DNA of 19,966 nt from Candidatus Eiseniibacteriota bacterium (GTDB taxonomy: Bacteria > Eisenbacteria > RBG-16-71-46 > CAIMUX01 > VGJL01). The stretch's first letter is position 1; each line of letters opens with the position of its first letter. Of this stretch, positions 6,838 to 15,069 are shown piece after piece. The notes beneath the pieces are model-generated. The model was not told the DNA's origin. It saw only the letters and a program-made list of their open reading frames with translations, and searched no databases. Both the position numbers and the translations under genes were made by a program. The DNA lies in assembly GCA_014729455.1 (NCBI GenBank), contig WJJW01000096.1:1-19966 (forward strand), written 5' to 3'.

Positions 6838-8796
6838 TCAGCTCTCGTCCGCTTTCAGGACGAGCATCCCGAGCGGGGGAAGCGTCAGCGTGAGGGACCA
6901 GGGACGTCCGTGGAACGGGGCGGGGACCGCTTCCACTCCACCCAGATTCCCCTGGCCGCTGCCTCCGTACACGGCCGCGTCGCTGTTCAGGTGCTCCCGG
7001 TACGTTCCCCGCCTGCTCACTCCGACTCGATAGTTCGGGCGGGGAATCGGCGTGAAGTTCAAGAGTACGATCATCTCGGAACCGCCGGATCGATCCCGAC
7101 GCACGAAGCTCAAGACGCTCTGGTCGGCGTCGTTCGCGTCGATCCACTCGAAGCCGTCCGCCTCCATGTCCATCTCGTGCAGCGCGGGCTCCGACCGATA
7201 GAGCCGGTTCAGGTCGCGGATCCAGTGCGTGATTCCCAGGTTCGCCTCGCGATCGAGGAGATGCCAGTCCAGGCTGACGTCGTGGTTCCATCCGTTGATC
7301 TGCCCCAGCTCGCCTCCCATGAACAGGAGCTTCTTGCCGGGCTGCAGGAACAGGTCGCCCAGGAGCAGCCGGAGGTTGGCGAACCGCCGCCAATCGTCTC
7401 CGGGCATCTTCTCCCAGAGGGAGCCCTTGCCGTGGGCCACCTCGTCATGCGAGAGAGGGAGGACGAAGTTCTCGGTGAACGCGTAGAGCATCCGGAAGGT
7501 CACGTTGTGGTGGTGATACTTCCGGTGCACCGGATCCTCGCCCAAGTACTTGAGGGTGTCGTGCATCCAGCCCATGTCCCACTTCATCCCGAATCCGAGC
7601 CCGCCGAGATAGGTGGGACGGGAGACCATCGGCCACGCCGTCGACTCCTCCGCGATGGTCTGCACGTCGGGGAAGCTCTCGTAGACGGCCGTGTTGAACT
7701 TGCGCAGGAAGTCGATCGCCTCGAGATTCTCCCGGCCTCCGTACCGGTTGGGGACCCACTCCCCTTCCTTCCGCGAGTAGTCGAGATAGAGCATCGAGGC
7801 CACCGCGTCCACGCGAAGCCCGTCGATGTGGTAGAGATCGAGCCAGTTGAACGCGCTGCTGATCAGGAAGCTCGGCACCTCGTTGCGCCCGTAGTTGAAG
7901 ATCGAGCTCTTCCAGTCCGGGTGGTATCCCTGGCTCGGGTCCGCATGCTCGAACAGGTGGGTCCCGTCGAAGTAGGAGAGCCCGTGCTCATCGGTCGGGA
8001 AGTGGGAAGGGACCCAATCGAGGATCACTCCGATCCCGTTCTGGTGCAGCGTGTCGATGAAGGCCATGAAGTCCTCGGGAGTCCCGTAGCGGCTCGTCGG
8101 CGCGAAGAACCCCGTCGACTGGTATCCCCAGGAGCCGTAGAAGGGATGCTCGCCGATCGGGAGCAGCTCGACGTGCGTGAACCCCATCCGTAGGACGTGG
8201 TCGGCAAGAAGCGGAGCGATCTCCCGGTAGCCGAGCGGGCGGTTTCCTTCTTCGGGAACCCGGCGCCAAGATCCCAGGTGCACCTCGTAGATCGAGATCG
8301 GTCGATCCAGACGCTGGCGCTCCCCCCGGCGCGCCATCCAGTCTGCGTCGCTCCAGGCGTATTCCGGCTTCCAGACGACGGACGCGGTCTTCGGCGGGAC
8401 TTCGTGGTGCATCGCGAACGGATCCGCCTTGTCGACCTGGTAGCCACCGAAGCGCGAGACGATGTGGTACTTGTAGACCGTTCCCGCGTCGAGCCCGGGC
8501 ACGAACCCCTCCCAGATCCCCGAACCGTCGCGCGCCCGCAGCGGGTGGCTGTCGCGATTCCAGCCGTTGAAGTCGCCGATCACCGATACCTTCTCCGCGT
8601 TCGGAGCCCAGACCGCGAACAGGACGCCTCTGACCCCGTCGATCTCCACGACGTGGGAGCCCATCTTCTCGTACAAGCGATAGTGGGTTCCCTCGTTGAA
8701 CAGGAAGAGGTCCTGGTCGGTCAGCCGGATCGGATGCGGCGGGATCGCCCCCGCTCCTCGGTCCCTCGCCGTGTTCCTGTTCCGTTCGGCGTTCAC
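6838..8796 (-). CDS. glgB: 1,4-alpha-glucan branching enzyme (GlgB)
   Basis: This 652-residue GH13 enzyme transfers alpha-1,4 chains to make alpha-1,6 branches in glycogen-like glucan. One CBM48 module is seen at about 35-130 (VWAPNAEKVSVIGDFNGWN at 62-80), so this is the form without the extra N-terminal module found in E. coli GlgB. The catalytic residues are Asp330 (DGLRVDAVASMLYLDYSR), Glu383 (TIAEEST) and Asp451 (LSHDEVAHGKGS). All GH13 core signatures are intact. The start is a GTG at 8796 with GGGAGG about 7 nt upstream. It follows the treS-kinase gene after 55 nt and nearly abuts treZ. In the GlgE pathway the branching enzyme works on linear chains extended by maltosyl units. Confidence 0.96.
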   Translation of the reverse strand: MNAERNRNTARDRGAGAIPPHPIRLTDQDLFLFNEGTHYRLYEKMGSHVVEIDGVRGVLFAVWAPNAEKVSVIGDFNGWNRDSHPLRARDGSGIWEGFVPGLDAGTVYKYHIVSRFGGYQVDKADPFAMHHEVPPKTASVVWKPEYAWSDADWMARRGERQRLDRPISIYEVHLGSWRRVPEEGNRPLGYREIAPLLADHVLRMGFTHVELLPIGEHPFYGSWGYQSTGFFAPTSRYGTPEDFMAFIDTLHQNGIGVILDWVPSHFPTDEHGLSYFDGTHLFEHADPSQGYHPDWKSSIFNYGRNEVPSFLISSAFNWLDLYHIDGLRVDAVASMLYLDYSRKEGEWVPNRYGGRENLEAIDFLRKFNTAVYESFPDVQTIAEESTAWPMVSRPTYLGGLGFGMKWDMGWMHDTLKYLGEDPVHRKYHHHNVTFRMLYAFTENFVLPLSHDEVAHGKGSLWEKMPGDDWRRFANLRLLLGDLFLQPGKKLLFMGGELGQINGWNHDVSLDWHLLDREANLGITHWIRDLNRLYRSEPALHEMDMEADGFEWIDANDADQSVLSFVRRDRSGGSEMIVLLNFTPIPRPNYRVGVSRRGTYREHLNSDAAVYGGSGQGNLGGVEAVPAPFHGRPWSLTLTLPPLGMLVLKADES

Positions 8797-8851
8797 AGCA
8801 ATCCTCCCGTGTCGCGGCCGTTTCGGTTCGGTGTTGCGCTCCTCCTCGTCC

Positions 8852-11800
8852 TCACTCCCGCTCCTCCATCAGCTCCAGGATCCCCCGCAGGGGGATCCCC
8901 ACCCAGGCGGGGCGGTTGTTGAGCTCGTAGGCGAGCTCGTAGAGCGCCTTCTCCAGCAGATAGATCTCGAGCAGCGCCCGCATCGCGGTGTCGGACCCGG
9001 GCAGGAGCCGGCACGGCTCGACCTCGTCGAGGTACGCGGAGAGGAAGGCCGCCGACGCCCATTGCGTCCAGGCGCGTCCCCATTCCTCCATCACCGGGAC
9101 GTCCAGTTCGCCGATCGCCCCCCGTTTGCCCTGCTCGACCAGAGCGGTGCTCGCCGCGTAGTCGAAGGAGCGGAGCATCCCGGCGACGTCCCGCAAGGGA
9201 CTCCGCTTCATCCGCCGGGCCGCCAGGCTATGGACCGGTTCCCCTTCGAAGTCGAGGATCAGGAAATCCGTCCCCGTGTAGAGGATCTGCCCCAGGTGGA
9301 AATCGCCGTGCACGCGGATCCGCGTCGTCTCCAGCTTCCGTTTGAGCACTTCGTGGTAGCGACCGACGATCCGCCGCTCGAGATCCAGAACTGCTTCGGC
9401 CCGCCCGCGTTGCTCTTCGGCGACCCCGCCCAGCGAGGACCGCAGCAGCTGGAGGGCGGAACGGGCGTTGTTCCGCAGCGACTGCAGCAGCGACCTCTGG
9501 TAGAACGGCGTGAACGGTTCGGGGGCGAACGCGGGGTCGTCGTTTTCCGACGCCAGGACCCGATGCAGCTCGCCGGTCCGCGCCCCGAGCTGGTGCGCGG
9601 TCTCCAGATAGCCGCCGATCCGATCCTCCACGTGCTCGGGGATCGCCTCGCCCGTGCAGTACTCCCAGCGGGGAGGTTCCGGAACGGCGGCCCGAGTCGC
9701 CGGCTCGGCGGCGGAGACCCGGTCGTAGAACTGGCCGAGATGGTCGAGCGTGAGCCGCCAGGCGTCCCCGCCGTTCGGGACGAACTCCTGGAGGACTCCG
9801 ATCGTCGTGGACGCCCCTCCCCTCCCCTGATACTCCAGCGATCCGACGCACGCGGGAGTCAGCCGGCTTCCCGAACGCTCCGTCAGGAACCGACCGATCT
9901 CCAGCTCCGGGTTCGTGCCCGGTTCGACGCTCCGAAAGATCTTCAGGATCAGCCGGTCGCCGAAGACGATCGAGCTGTTGCTCTGCTCCGCGCGCATTCG
10001 TCGCGGATCCGGTGCCGGCTCGCCGTTCGGGAGGACCCGTCGCAGCCCCCGGAACGCCGCGGCCGCGACATCCCCGCTGCTTCCCTTCAGCCGCCGGCGC
10101 TTCCGGATCGACTCGAGGAGGCTCGCGCAGAACCCCTCGTTCCAGGTCCCGTCGTAGAGCGCGCCCGCCCCCTCGCGCGACCGGATCCGGGTCAAGATCG
10201 GCGGGCCATGTTCCCCTCCCCATCGATCGAGCTCGGATCCGTCGGCATACGTCACCGGGAGGCAGTGCTGGCTCGGTTCGCCCTCCACGTAGCTCACCCG
10301 GATCAGGACGAGGAATGCGGCGGCCCCCGCGCCCCCCACGGGGACTGCGTCGATCAGATCCACGCCCTTGATCGTTCGGGCCTTGCCACCGAACCAGCGC
10401 TGTTCCATCAGATGATCCGGCAACCGGTCGGCGAGCGCTTCGAAGGCCCGGGAGCGGAAAATCGAGTCCCAGCCCGCGCTGACCTGAAGCGCCGCCGGCT
10501 CGGGACTCGTCTTTTCCTCCACGGCCGTCCCCCGTTGCGGCGCTCCCTTGAGCTGGAACCAATAGAAGGCGTGCGGCCCCAAGGTCAGCAGGTACGGAAG
10601 CTCCCCGATCCGCGGGAAGCGGGTGCGGCCGAACAGCTCGATCGGAACGACCCCCTCGTACGCCTCCAGGTCGAGCTCCACGAACTGCACGAACCGGCTC
10701 AGGTTCGCGACGACGAGGATCGTCTCCTCCCCGTGAATTCGGAGAAAGGCCAGGACCTTGCGGTTCTGCGGATAGAGGAACCGGATCGATCCCCTCCCGA
10801 AGGCCTGGAACCGCTTGCGCAGCGCGATCAAGCGGCGCATCCACCAGAGCATCGAGTGCGGGTTGTTCTGCTGCGCCTCGATGTTGACCGCCTCGTAGTG
10901 GAACTCGGGATCGATGATCACCGGCAGGAAGAGCTTCTGGGCGTTCGCGCGCGAGAACCCCGCGTTCCGGTCGCCGCTCCACTGCATCGGCGTCCGCACG
11001 CCGTCCCGGTCCCCCAGATAGATGTTGTCGCCCATGGTGATCTCGTCCCCGTAATAGATCACGGGAGTCCCGGGCAAGGAGAGCAGGAGTCCGTTCATCA
11101 GCTCGATGCGGCGGCGATCGTTGCCGAGCAGCGGAGCGAGCCGCCGCCGGATGCCGAGGTTGATGCGGGCGCGCGGGTCGTGGGCGTAGACGCGGTACAT
11201 GTAGTCCCGCTCCTCGTCGGTCACCATCTCGAGCGTCAGCTCGTCGTGGTTGCGGAGGAAGACCGCCCACTGGCACGTCTCCGGGATTTCGGGGGTCTGC
11301 TCGAGGATGTCGATGATCGGATAGCGGTCCTCCATGCGGAGGGCCATGAACATCCGCGGCATGACGGGAAAGTGGAAGGCCATGTGACACTCGTCCCCGT
11401 CGCCGAAGTACTCCGCGGCGTCTTCCGGCCATTGGTTCGCCTCGGCGAGGAACATCCGGTTCGTGTACCGCTCGTCGACGTGGACCCGGAGCTTGCGCAG
11501 CATGTCATGAGATTCGCGCAGGTTCTCGCAGCTCGTTCCCTCGCGCTCGTACAGGTAGGGGACCGCGTCGTACCGGAGCCCGTCGACCCCCATTCCGAGC
11601 CAGAAGTCGATCACCCGGATGATCGCCCGACGTACGGCCGGGCTGTCGTAGTTCAGGTCGGGTTGGTGGCCGTAGAAGCGGTGCCAGTAGTACGCCTTGG
11701 CGACCGGATCCCAGCTCCAGTTCGAGGACTCGAAATCCTTGAAGATGATCCGGGCTTCCGCGAAACGATCCGGCGTGTCGCTCCAGACGTAGAAGTCCCG

Positions 11801-12235
11801 CGCCACGCTGCCGGCGGGCGCGCGCCGCGCTCGCCGGAACCACGGGTGCTGATCGGACGTGTGGTTGAGCACGAGCTCGGTGATCACGCGAATCCCCCGC
11901 CGGTGCGCTTCGCGGAGGAACCGTTTGAAGTCCCGGAGCGTCCCGTAGTCGGGATGGACCTTCGTGTAGTCGGCGATGTCGTACCCGTCGTCCCGCAGGG
12001 GCGAAGGATAGAACGGGAGCAGCCAGACGGCCGTGATCCCCAGGTCCCGGAGGTAGTCGAGCCGGTCGGCGAGCCCGCGGAAGTCCCCGATGCCGTCCCC
12101 GTTCCCGTCGGCGAACGCCCGGACGTGCAGCTCGTAGATGACCGCATCCTTGTACCAGAGGGGATCGTCCGAACGCGCGAGGATCCCCTCGGCCGCGCGC
12201 TTGCGTGTGCCGGTCGGTCGCTTGCTCGTGCTCAT
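8852..12235 (-). CDS. treS: Trehalose synthase-maltokinase fusion (TreS-Mak/Pep2)
   Basis: This 1127-residue protein joins two enzymes that are separate in many bacteria. Residues about 20-560 are a GH13 trehalose synthase that interconverts trehalose and maltose. WYKDAVIYELHVRAFADGNG (27-46) is a TreS hallmark, and the triad is Asp223 (GLRYDAVPYLYE), Glu265 (LAEANQWPED) and Asp331 (LRNHDELTLEM). Residues about 620-1127 are maltokinase: RWFGGKAR marks the N-terminal cap, HGDFHLGQ (976-983) is the kinase catalytic loop with Asp978, and DFEGEP (995-1000) is the metal-binding DFG-equivalent. The kinase makes maltose-1-phosphate, the GlgE substrate. The ATG at 12235 overlaps the glgE stop by 4 nt (ATGA). 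Extending the frame upstream would only overlap glgE. The fused form is a known architecture. Confidence 0.96.
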   Translation of the reverse strand: MSTSKRPTGTRKRAAEGILARSDDPLWYKDAVIYELHVRAFADGNGDGIGDFRGLADRLDYLRDLGITAVWLLPFYPSPLRDDGYDIADYTKVHPDYGTLRDFKRFLREAHRRGIRVITELVLNHTSDQHPWFRRARRAPAGSVARDFYVWSDTPDRFAEARIIFKDFESSNWSWDPVAKAYYWHRFYGHQPDLNYDSPAVRRAIIRVIDFWLGMGVDGLRYDAVPYLYEREGTSCENLRESHDMLRKLRVHVDERYTNRMFLAEANQWPEDAAEYFGDGDECHMAFHFPVMPRMFMALRMEDRYPIIDILEQTPEIPETCQWAVFLRNHDELTLEMVTDEERDYMYRVYAHDPRARINLGIRRRLAPLLGNDRRRIELMNGLLLSLPGTPVIYYGDEITMGDNIYLGDRDGVRTPMQWSGDRNAGFSRANAQKLFLPVIIDPEFHYEAVNIEAQQNNPHSMLWWMRRLIALRKRFQAFGRGSIRFLYPQNRKVLAFLRIHGEETILVVANLSRFVQFVELDLEAYEGVVPIELFGRTRFPRIGELPYLLTLGPHAFYWFQLKGAPQRGTAVEEKTSPEPAALQVSAGWDSIFRSRAFEALADRLPDHLMEQRWFGGKARTIKGVDLIDAVPVGGAGAAAFLVLIRVSYVEGEPSQHCLPVTYADGSELDRWGGEHGPPILTRIRSREGAGALYDGTWNEGFCASLLESIRKRRRLKGSSGDVAAAAFRGLRRVLPNGEPAPDPRRMRAEQSNSSIVFGDRLILKIFRSVEPGTNPELEIGRFLTERSGSRLTPACVGSLEYQGRGGASTTIGVLQEFVPNGGDAWRLTLDHLGQFYDRVSAAEPATRAAVPEPPRWEYCTGEAIPEHVEDRIGGYLETAHQLGARTGELHRVLASENDDPAFAPEPFTPFYQRSLLQSLRNNARSALQLLRSSLGGVAEEQRGRAEAVLDLERRIVGRYHEVLKRKLETTRIRVHGDFHLGQILYTGTDFLILDFEGEPVHSLAARRMKRSPLRDVAGMLRSFDYAASTALVEQGKRGAIGELDVPVMEEWGRAWTQWASAAFLSAYLDEVEPCRLLPGSDTAMRALLEIYLLEKALYELAYELNNRPAWVGIPLRGILELMEERE

Positions 12236-14262
12236 AGGTAGTAGTCGAAATCCCGCTCGGTCCGCGTTCGGCGGCGGATCCGGAAGATGTGGGCGGGCAC
12301 CGCCCCGCTCGTCACCTCCACGTAGTTGCGACCTCCGTGCCACAGGTACCGGGCCTCGGTCAGCAGGTCGTGGACCTGGAACGGAAGCCCCGGCTCCAGC
12401 CCGAGCTCTTCGGTCGGCAACGTCAGGTACCCCGAATGGGTGAACTCCGGCTCGAGGTTCACGACGACGACGACGGTCCCTCCGGATGGGTCCCTGGAGC
12501 CTTTCGCGTAAGCGAGGAGCCGGTCGTTGGTCGTCTCGAGGAACCGGAGATCCCGGTTCTGCTGCAGCGCCGGCTCGGACCGCCGGATCCGGTTGATGCG
12601 GGCGATCAGGTGCCGGAGGCTGACGGGGTCGTCGAGGTCCCAGTCCTGGATCTGGTACTTCTCGGAGTCGAGGTACTCCTCCCCGCCGAGCCGGAGCGGC
12701 GCGCCGACGCAGAGCTCGAAGGCCGGGCCGTAGATCCCGTAGCTCGCGGAAAGCGTCGCGGCGAGCACCAGGCGTTTCATGAACGCCGCGCGTCCCCCGA
12801 TCTGCAGCTCCTCGGTCAAGATGTCCGGCGTGTTCGGCCAGAAGTTGGGGCGGAAGTACTCCGCCAGCTCGGTCCGGGTCAGGTCCGCGAGGTATCCGCG
12901 GAGCTCCCAGGCGGTTCTCCGCCAGGTGAAGTAGGTGTAGGACTGGCTGAACCCGACCTTCGCCAGACGGGCCATCACCTTCGGACGGGTGAACGCCTCG
13001 GAGAGGAACAGCACGTCGGGATCGGTCCGCCTGACCTCGCCGATCATCCACTCCCAGAACGCGTACGGCTTGGTGTGCGGATTGTCGACCCGGAAGATCC
13101 GCACCCCCTGATCGATCCAATGGCGCACCACCTCCAGCAGCTCCTTCCAGAGCCCGCGCCAGTCCTCGCACTCGAAATCGAACGGGTAGATGTCCTGGTA
13201 CTTCTTCGGCGGGTTCTCCGCATACTGGATCGTCCCGTCCGGACGCTGGCGGAACCACTCGGGGTGCTCGCGGACGTACGGATGGTCGGGCGAGCACTGG
13301 AAAGCGATGTCCAGGGCCACCGCGATCCCCCGTTCCTCCGCCTTGCGGACCAGACGCCGGAAGTCCTTCAGGGAGCCGAGCTCGGGATGGATCTCGCGGT
13401 GCCCCCCTTCCGGGCCGCCGATCGCCCAGGGGCTCCCCGGATCCTCCTCCCCCGCCTCCAGTGCGCCGTTGGGTCCCTTGCGATGCCGCCGGCCGATCGG
13501 GTGGATCGGCGGGAGGTAGAGCACGTCGAACCCCATCTCCTCGACGTAGGGAAGCCGGGCCTCCACGTCCCGGAACGTGCCGTGCCGCCCCGGCTCGGCG
13601 GCGGTGGAGCGCGGAAACAACTCGTACCACGCACTGAACCGCGCCCGCTCGGGCTCGACCGTCACCCGCAAGGTCCGCTCGTACCGCGCCGCCCAGCGCC
13701 GTTCGGGATGCTGCGCGATCCTGCGGGCGCGATCCTCATCGAGCGCCGCCCGGATCCGGCCGTCCGCGCGTACGGGCCGGCGGGAGCGGAGCTGGTTTGC
13801 CCAGCGAAGCATCCGGCGCTCTTCGGCTCCCCCGGCGCGGCGCGCCGCCTCCTCGATGAGCTGGGCGCCGATCTGCAGATCCACCGAGACGTCCTCTCCC
13901 GCCTCGACCCGCTTCTCGAGATCGCTCCGCCAGGTCTCGAAGTGATCGATCCACGCCTCGATCGTGTATTCATGGGAACCGATCTCCTCGACCGCGAAAC
14001 GGGCCTCCCACCGGTCGTTTCCGAGCGGGACCATCTCGGCCTCCGACCAGTCGGCCTCCGGGCCCGAACGATGGAGCAGGCGCGCGGCGACCCGGTCGTG
14101 CCCTTCGGCGTGGATGTCCGCCGTGACGGAGACCTCCTCCCCGACGACCCGCTTGATCGGGTGGCGCCCGCAATCGATCTCCGGCCGGACCCGCTCGATG
14201 ACGATCCGGGTCGGTCGGCTGGGGGGAAGCGAACGGGTCTTCGGACCCCTCTTCGGTGCCAT
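12232..14262 (-). CDS. glgE: Alpha-1,4-glucan:maltose-1-phosphate maltosyltransferase (GlgE)
   Basis: This 676-residue GH13_3 enzyme uses maltose-1-phosphate to extend alpha-1,4-glucan by two glucose units in the cytoplasm. The N-terminal segment RVRPEIDCGRHPIKRVVG (25-42) is the usual GlgE opening. GVRIFRVDNPHTKP places the nucleophile at Asp393, LSEAFTRP the acid/base at Glu422, and FWPNTPDIL the third acid at Asp480. These match the positions reported for Streptomyces GlgE almost residue for residue. Length is standard. ATG 14262 is preferred because AAGGAG lies upstream, though the spacing of about 12 nt is a little long. An in-frame GTG at 14301 lacks a clear ribosome site. It is the first gene of the leftward operon and overlaps treS by 4 nt. 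Confidence 0.97.
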   Translation of the reverse strand: MAPKRGPKTRSLPPSRPTRIVIERVRPEIDCGRHPIKRVVGEEVSVTADIHAEGHDRVAARLLHRSGPEADWSEAEMVPLGNDRWEARFAVEEIGSHEYTIEAWIDHFETWRSDLEKRVEAGEDVSVDLQIGAQLIEEAARRAGGAEERRMLRWANQLRSRRPVRADGRIRAALDEDRARRIAQHPERRWAARYERTLRVTVEPERARFSAWYELFPRSTAAEPGRHGTFRDVEARLPYVEEMGFDVLYLPPIHPIGRRHRKGPNGALEAGEEDPGSPWAIGGPEGGHREIHPELGSLKDFRRLVRKAEERGIAVALDIAFQCSPDHPYVREHPEWFRQRPDGTIQYAENPPKKYQDIYPFDFECEDWRGLWKELLEVVRHWIDQGVRIFRVDNPHTKPYAFWEWMIGEVRRTDPDVLFLSEAFTRPKVMARLAKVGFSQSYTYFTWRRTAWELRGYLADLTRTELAEYFRPNFWPNTPDILTEELQIGGRAAFMKRLVLAATLSASYGIYGPAFELCVGAPLRLGGEEYLDSEKYQIQDWDLDDPVSLRHLIARINRIRRSEPALQQNRDLRFLETTNDRLLAYAKGSRDPSGGTVVVVVNLEPEFTHSGYLTLPTEELGLEPGLPFQVHDLLTEARYLWHGGRNYVEVTSGAVPAHIFRIRRRTRTERDFDYYL

Positions 14263-14378
14263 GACGGTCGGTCTCTCCTTCCCTGGCGCCGGGCCGTCCA
14301 CTGCGCCGGCATCGCCTTCGGGCGACGCGCGCGGCCCGGTTCTCCTCGTCTTCTCCTCGTCGATTGCACGAACGTCTC

Positions 14379-14407
14379 ATTGCAGACGACGAACGGCGAC
14401 ATTTCAA
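14379..14407 (-). promoter_or_regulatory. Candidate promoter of the glgE operon
   Basis: Read leftward, TTGAAA (14402-14407) and TGCAAT (14379-14384) are separated by exactly 17 nt, 5 of 6 and 4 of 6 matches to the housekeeping consensus. Transcription would start near 14372 and leave a leader of about 110 nt before the glgE ATG. A short inverted repeat CGTCT-N6-AGACG (14373-14388) overlaps the -10. ACGAACG also occurs twice (14368-14374 and 14389-14395), 21 bp apart. The promoter call rests on motif match alone. Confidence 0.5.
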
Positions 14408-14491
14408 GGGGTTCTTCGACGTCGAGGCGGGAATCCCCTTTCGGATGATCACGGAAGACCTGGATCGGTTCCCGCGCCGCCCGCGAGCGTG

Positions 14492-14497
14492 TACAAT
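14492..14497 (+). promoter_or_regulatory. Candidate -10 box (TACAAT) for the DUF4920-like lipoprotein gene
   Basis: TACAAT matches 5 of 6 consensus positions and is 65 nt upstream of the ATG. The hexamer 17 nt further upstream, TTCCCG (14469-14474), is a poor -35, so an activator or alternative sigma factor may be needed. The rest of the 294-nt divergent region shared with glgE shows no small gene. Confidence 0.4.
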
Positions 14498-14500
14498 CAT

Positions 14501-14526
14501 CCCGGCCGGCGAAACGGCCGGCCGGG
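14501..14526 (+). repeat. Perfect 10-bp GC hairpin in the lipoprotein leader
   Basis: CCCGGCCGGC (14501-14510) and GCCGGCCGGG (14517-14526) are perfect complements around the loop GAAACG. The hairpin begins 4 nt after the candidate -10, so it would sit at the extreme 5' end of the mRNA, about 17 nt before the SD (14540-14550 region). It may stabilise the transcript. A leftward terminator is unlikely, as no T-tract follows. Confidence 0.5.
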
Positions 14527-14556
14527 GCTTCCACACGTGATGGAGGAGAAAGGCCG

Positions 14557-15048
14557 ATGCTCTGGCGCACGCTCTTTGTTTTCGCATTGATTCTCTGCCT
14601 GGCCGGGGGGCTCGGTTGCTCGAAGTCGAGGACCGAGGGAACGCCCGCGCTCACCGTCGGATCGCCGATCACCCTCGAGGAGGCGGTGTCGATCTCCGAC
14701 CTCGCCGCGCGCACCGAAGCCTACGTCGATCAGGCCGTGCTGCTGGAAGGAACGGTCGTCGGGATCTGCCAGGGATCGGGATGCTGGGCGGAGGTGGCCG
14801 ACGAGGACGGAGCGACGTTCCTCGCGCGGAGCCTGGACCATTCGGTGCTCCTGCCGACCGACTGCATGGGCCGCCGCGTCGCGATCCAGGGGACCGTCAC
14901 GGTCCTGGAACCGGTGGAAGCGCCCGAGGAGACGGCCGCGCACGAACATGAGCATGAGCATGCCGGCGAGCATGCCGAGGGCGAAGAAGCGCACGTCTGT
15001 CCCCGGCCGCAGTACGTCGTCTCCACGGCCGGCGCGGCGCTCTACTGA
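14557..15048 (+). CDS. Predicted lipoprotein, DUF4920-like, with His-rich C-terminal segment
   Basis: This 163-residue protein begins with a hydrophobic signal (about 3-19) ending in LGC with Cys21, a plausible though non-canonical lipobox (GLGC). It would be anchored on the outside of the membrane. The core (about 58-118) has EGTVVGICQGSGCW (64-77), then a LLPTDCMGRRVAIQGTV segment. This resembles the DUF4920 fold, where CQxxGCW is the signature of a small OB-like domain. Between residues 129 and 148 there are six histidines (129, 131, 133, 135, 139, 146) among acidic residues, plus Cys148, which looks like a metal-binding stretch. GGAGGAGAAAGG precedes the ATG. Function is unknown; metal handling or envelope redox sensing are possibilities only. 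Confidence 0.75.
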   Translation: MLWRTLFVFALILCLAGGLGCSKSRTEGTPALTVGSPITLEEAVSISDLAARTEAYVDQAVLLEGTVVGICQGSGCWAEVADEDGATFLARSLDHSVLLPTDCMGRRVAIQGTVTVLEPVEAPEETAAHEHEHEHAGEHAEGEEAHVCPRPQYVVSTAGAALY

Positions 15049-15069
15049 GACGGAACGCGCCCGCTCCCG

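Noticed and set aside
3020..7033. Very long open frame on the + strand (about 1337 codons)
   Set aside because: It lies antisense to treZ and the GH57 gene, is rich in Arg/Pro/Asp/Val with no recognisable domain, and reflects the GC-rich third positions of the real genes.
8696..12241. Long + strand open frame (about 1181 codons)
   Set aside because: It is antisense to treS-maltokinase, which has complete catalytic motifs; composition is that of a shadow frame.
12236..13630. N-terminal extension of treS-maltokinase into glgE
   Set aside because: The extra residues overlap glgE out of frame and carry no domain; ATG 12235 in an ATGA overlap is a normal start.
14416..14425. TCGACGTCGA 10-bp palindrome in the glgE/lipoprotein region
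   Set aside because: Short palindromes of this kind are common in this base composition and it is not aligned with a promoter element.
12289..14448. Long + strand open frame (about 719 codons)
   Set aside because: It is antisense to glgE and shows no family motif.
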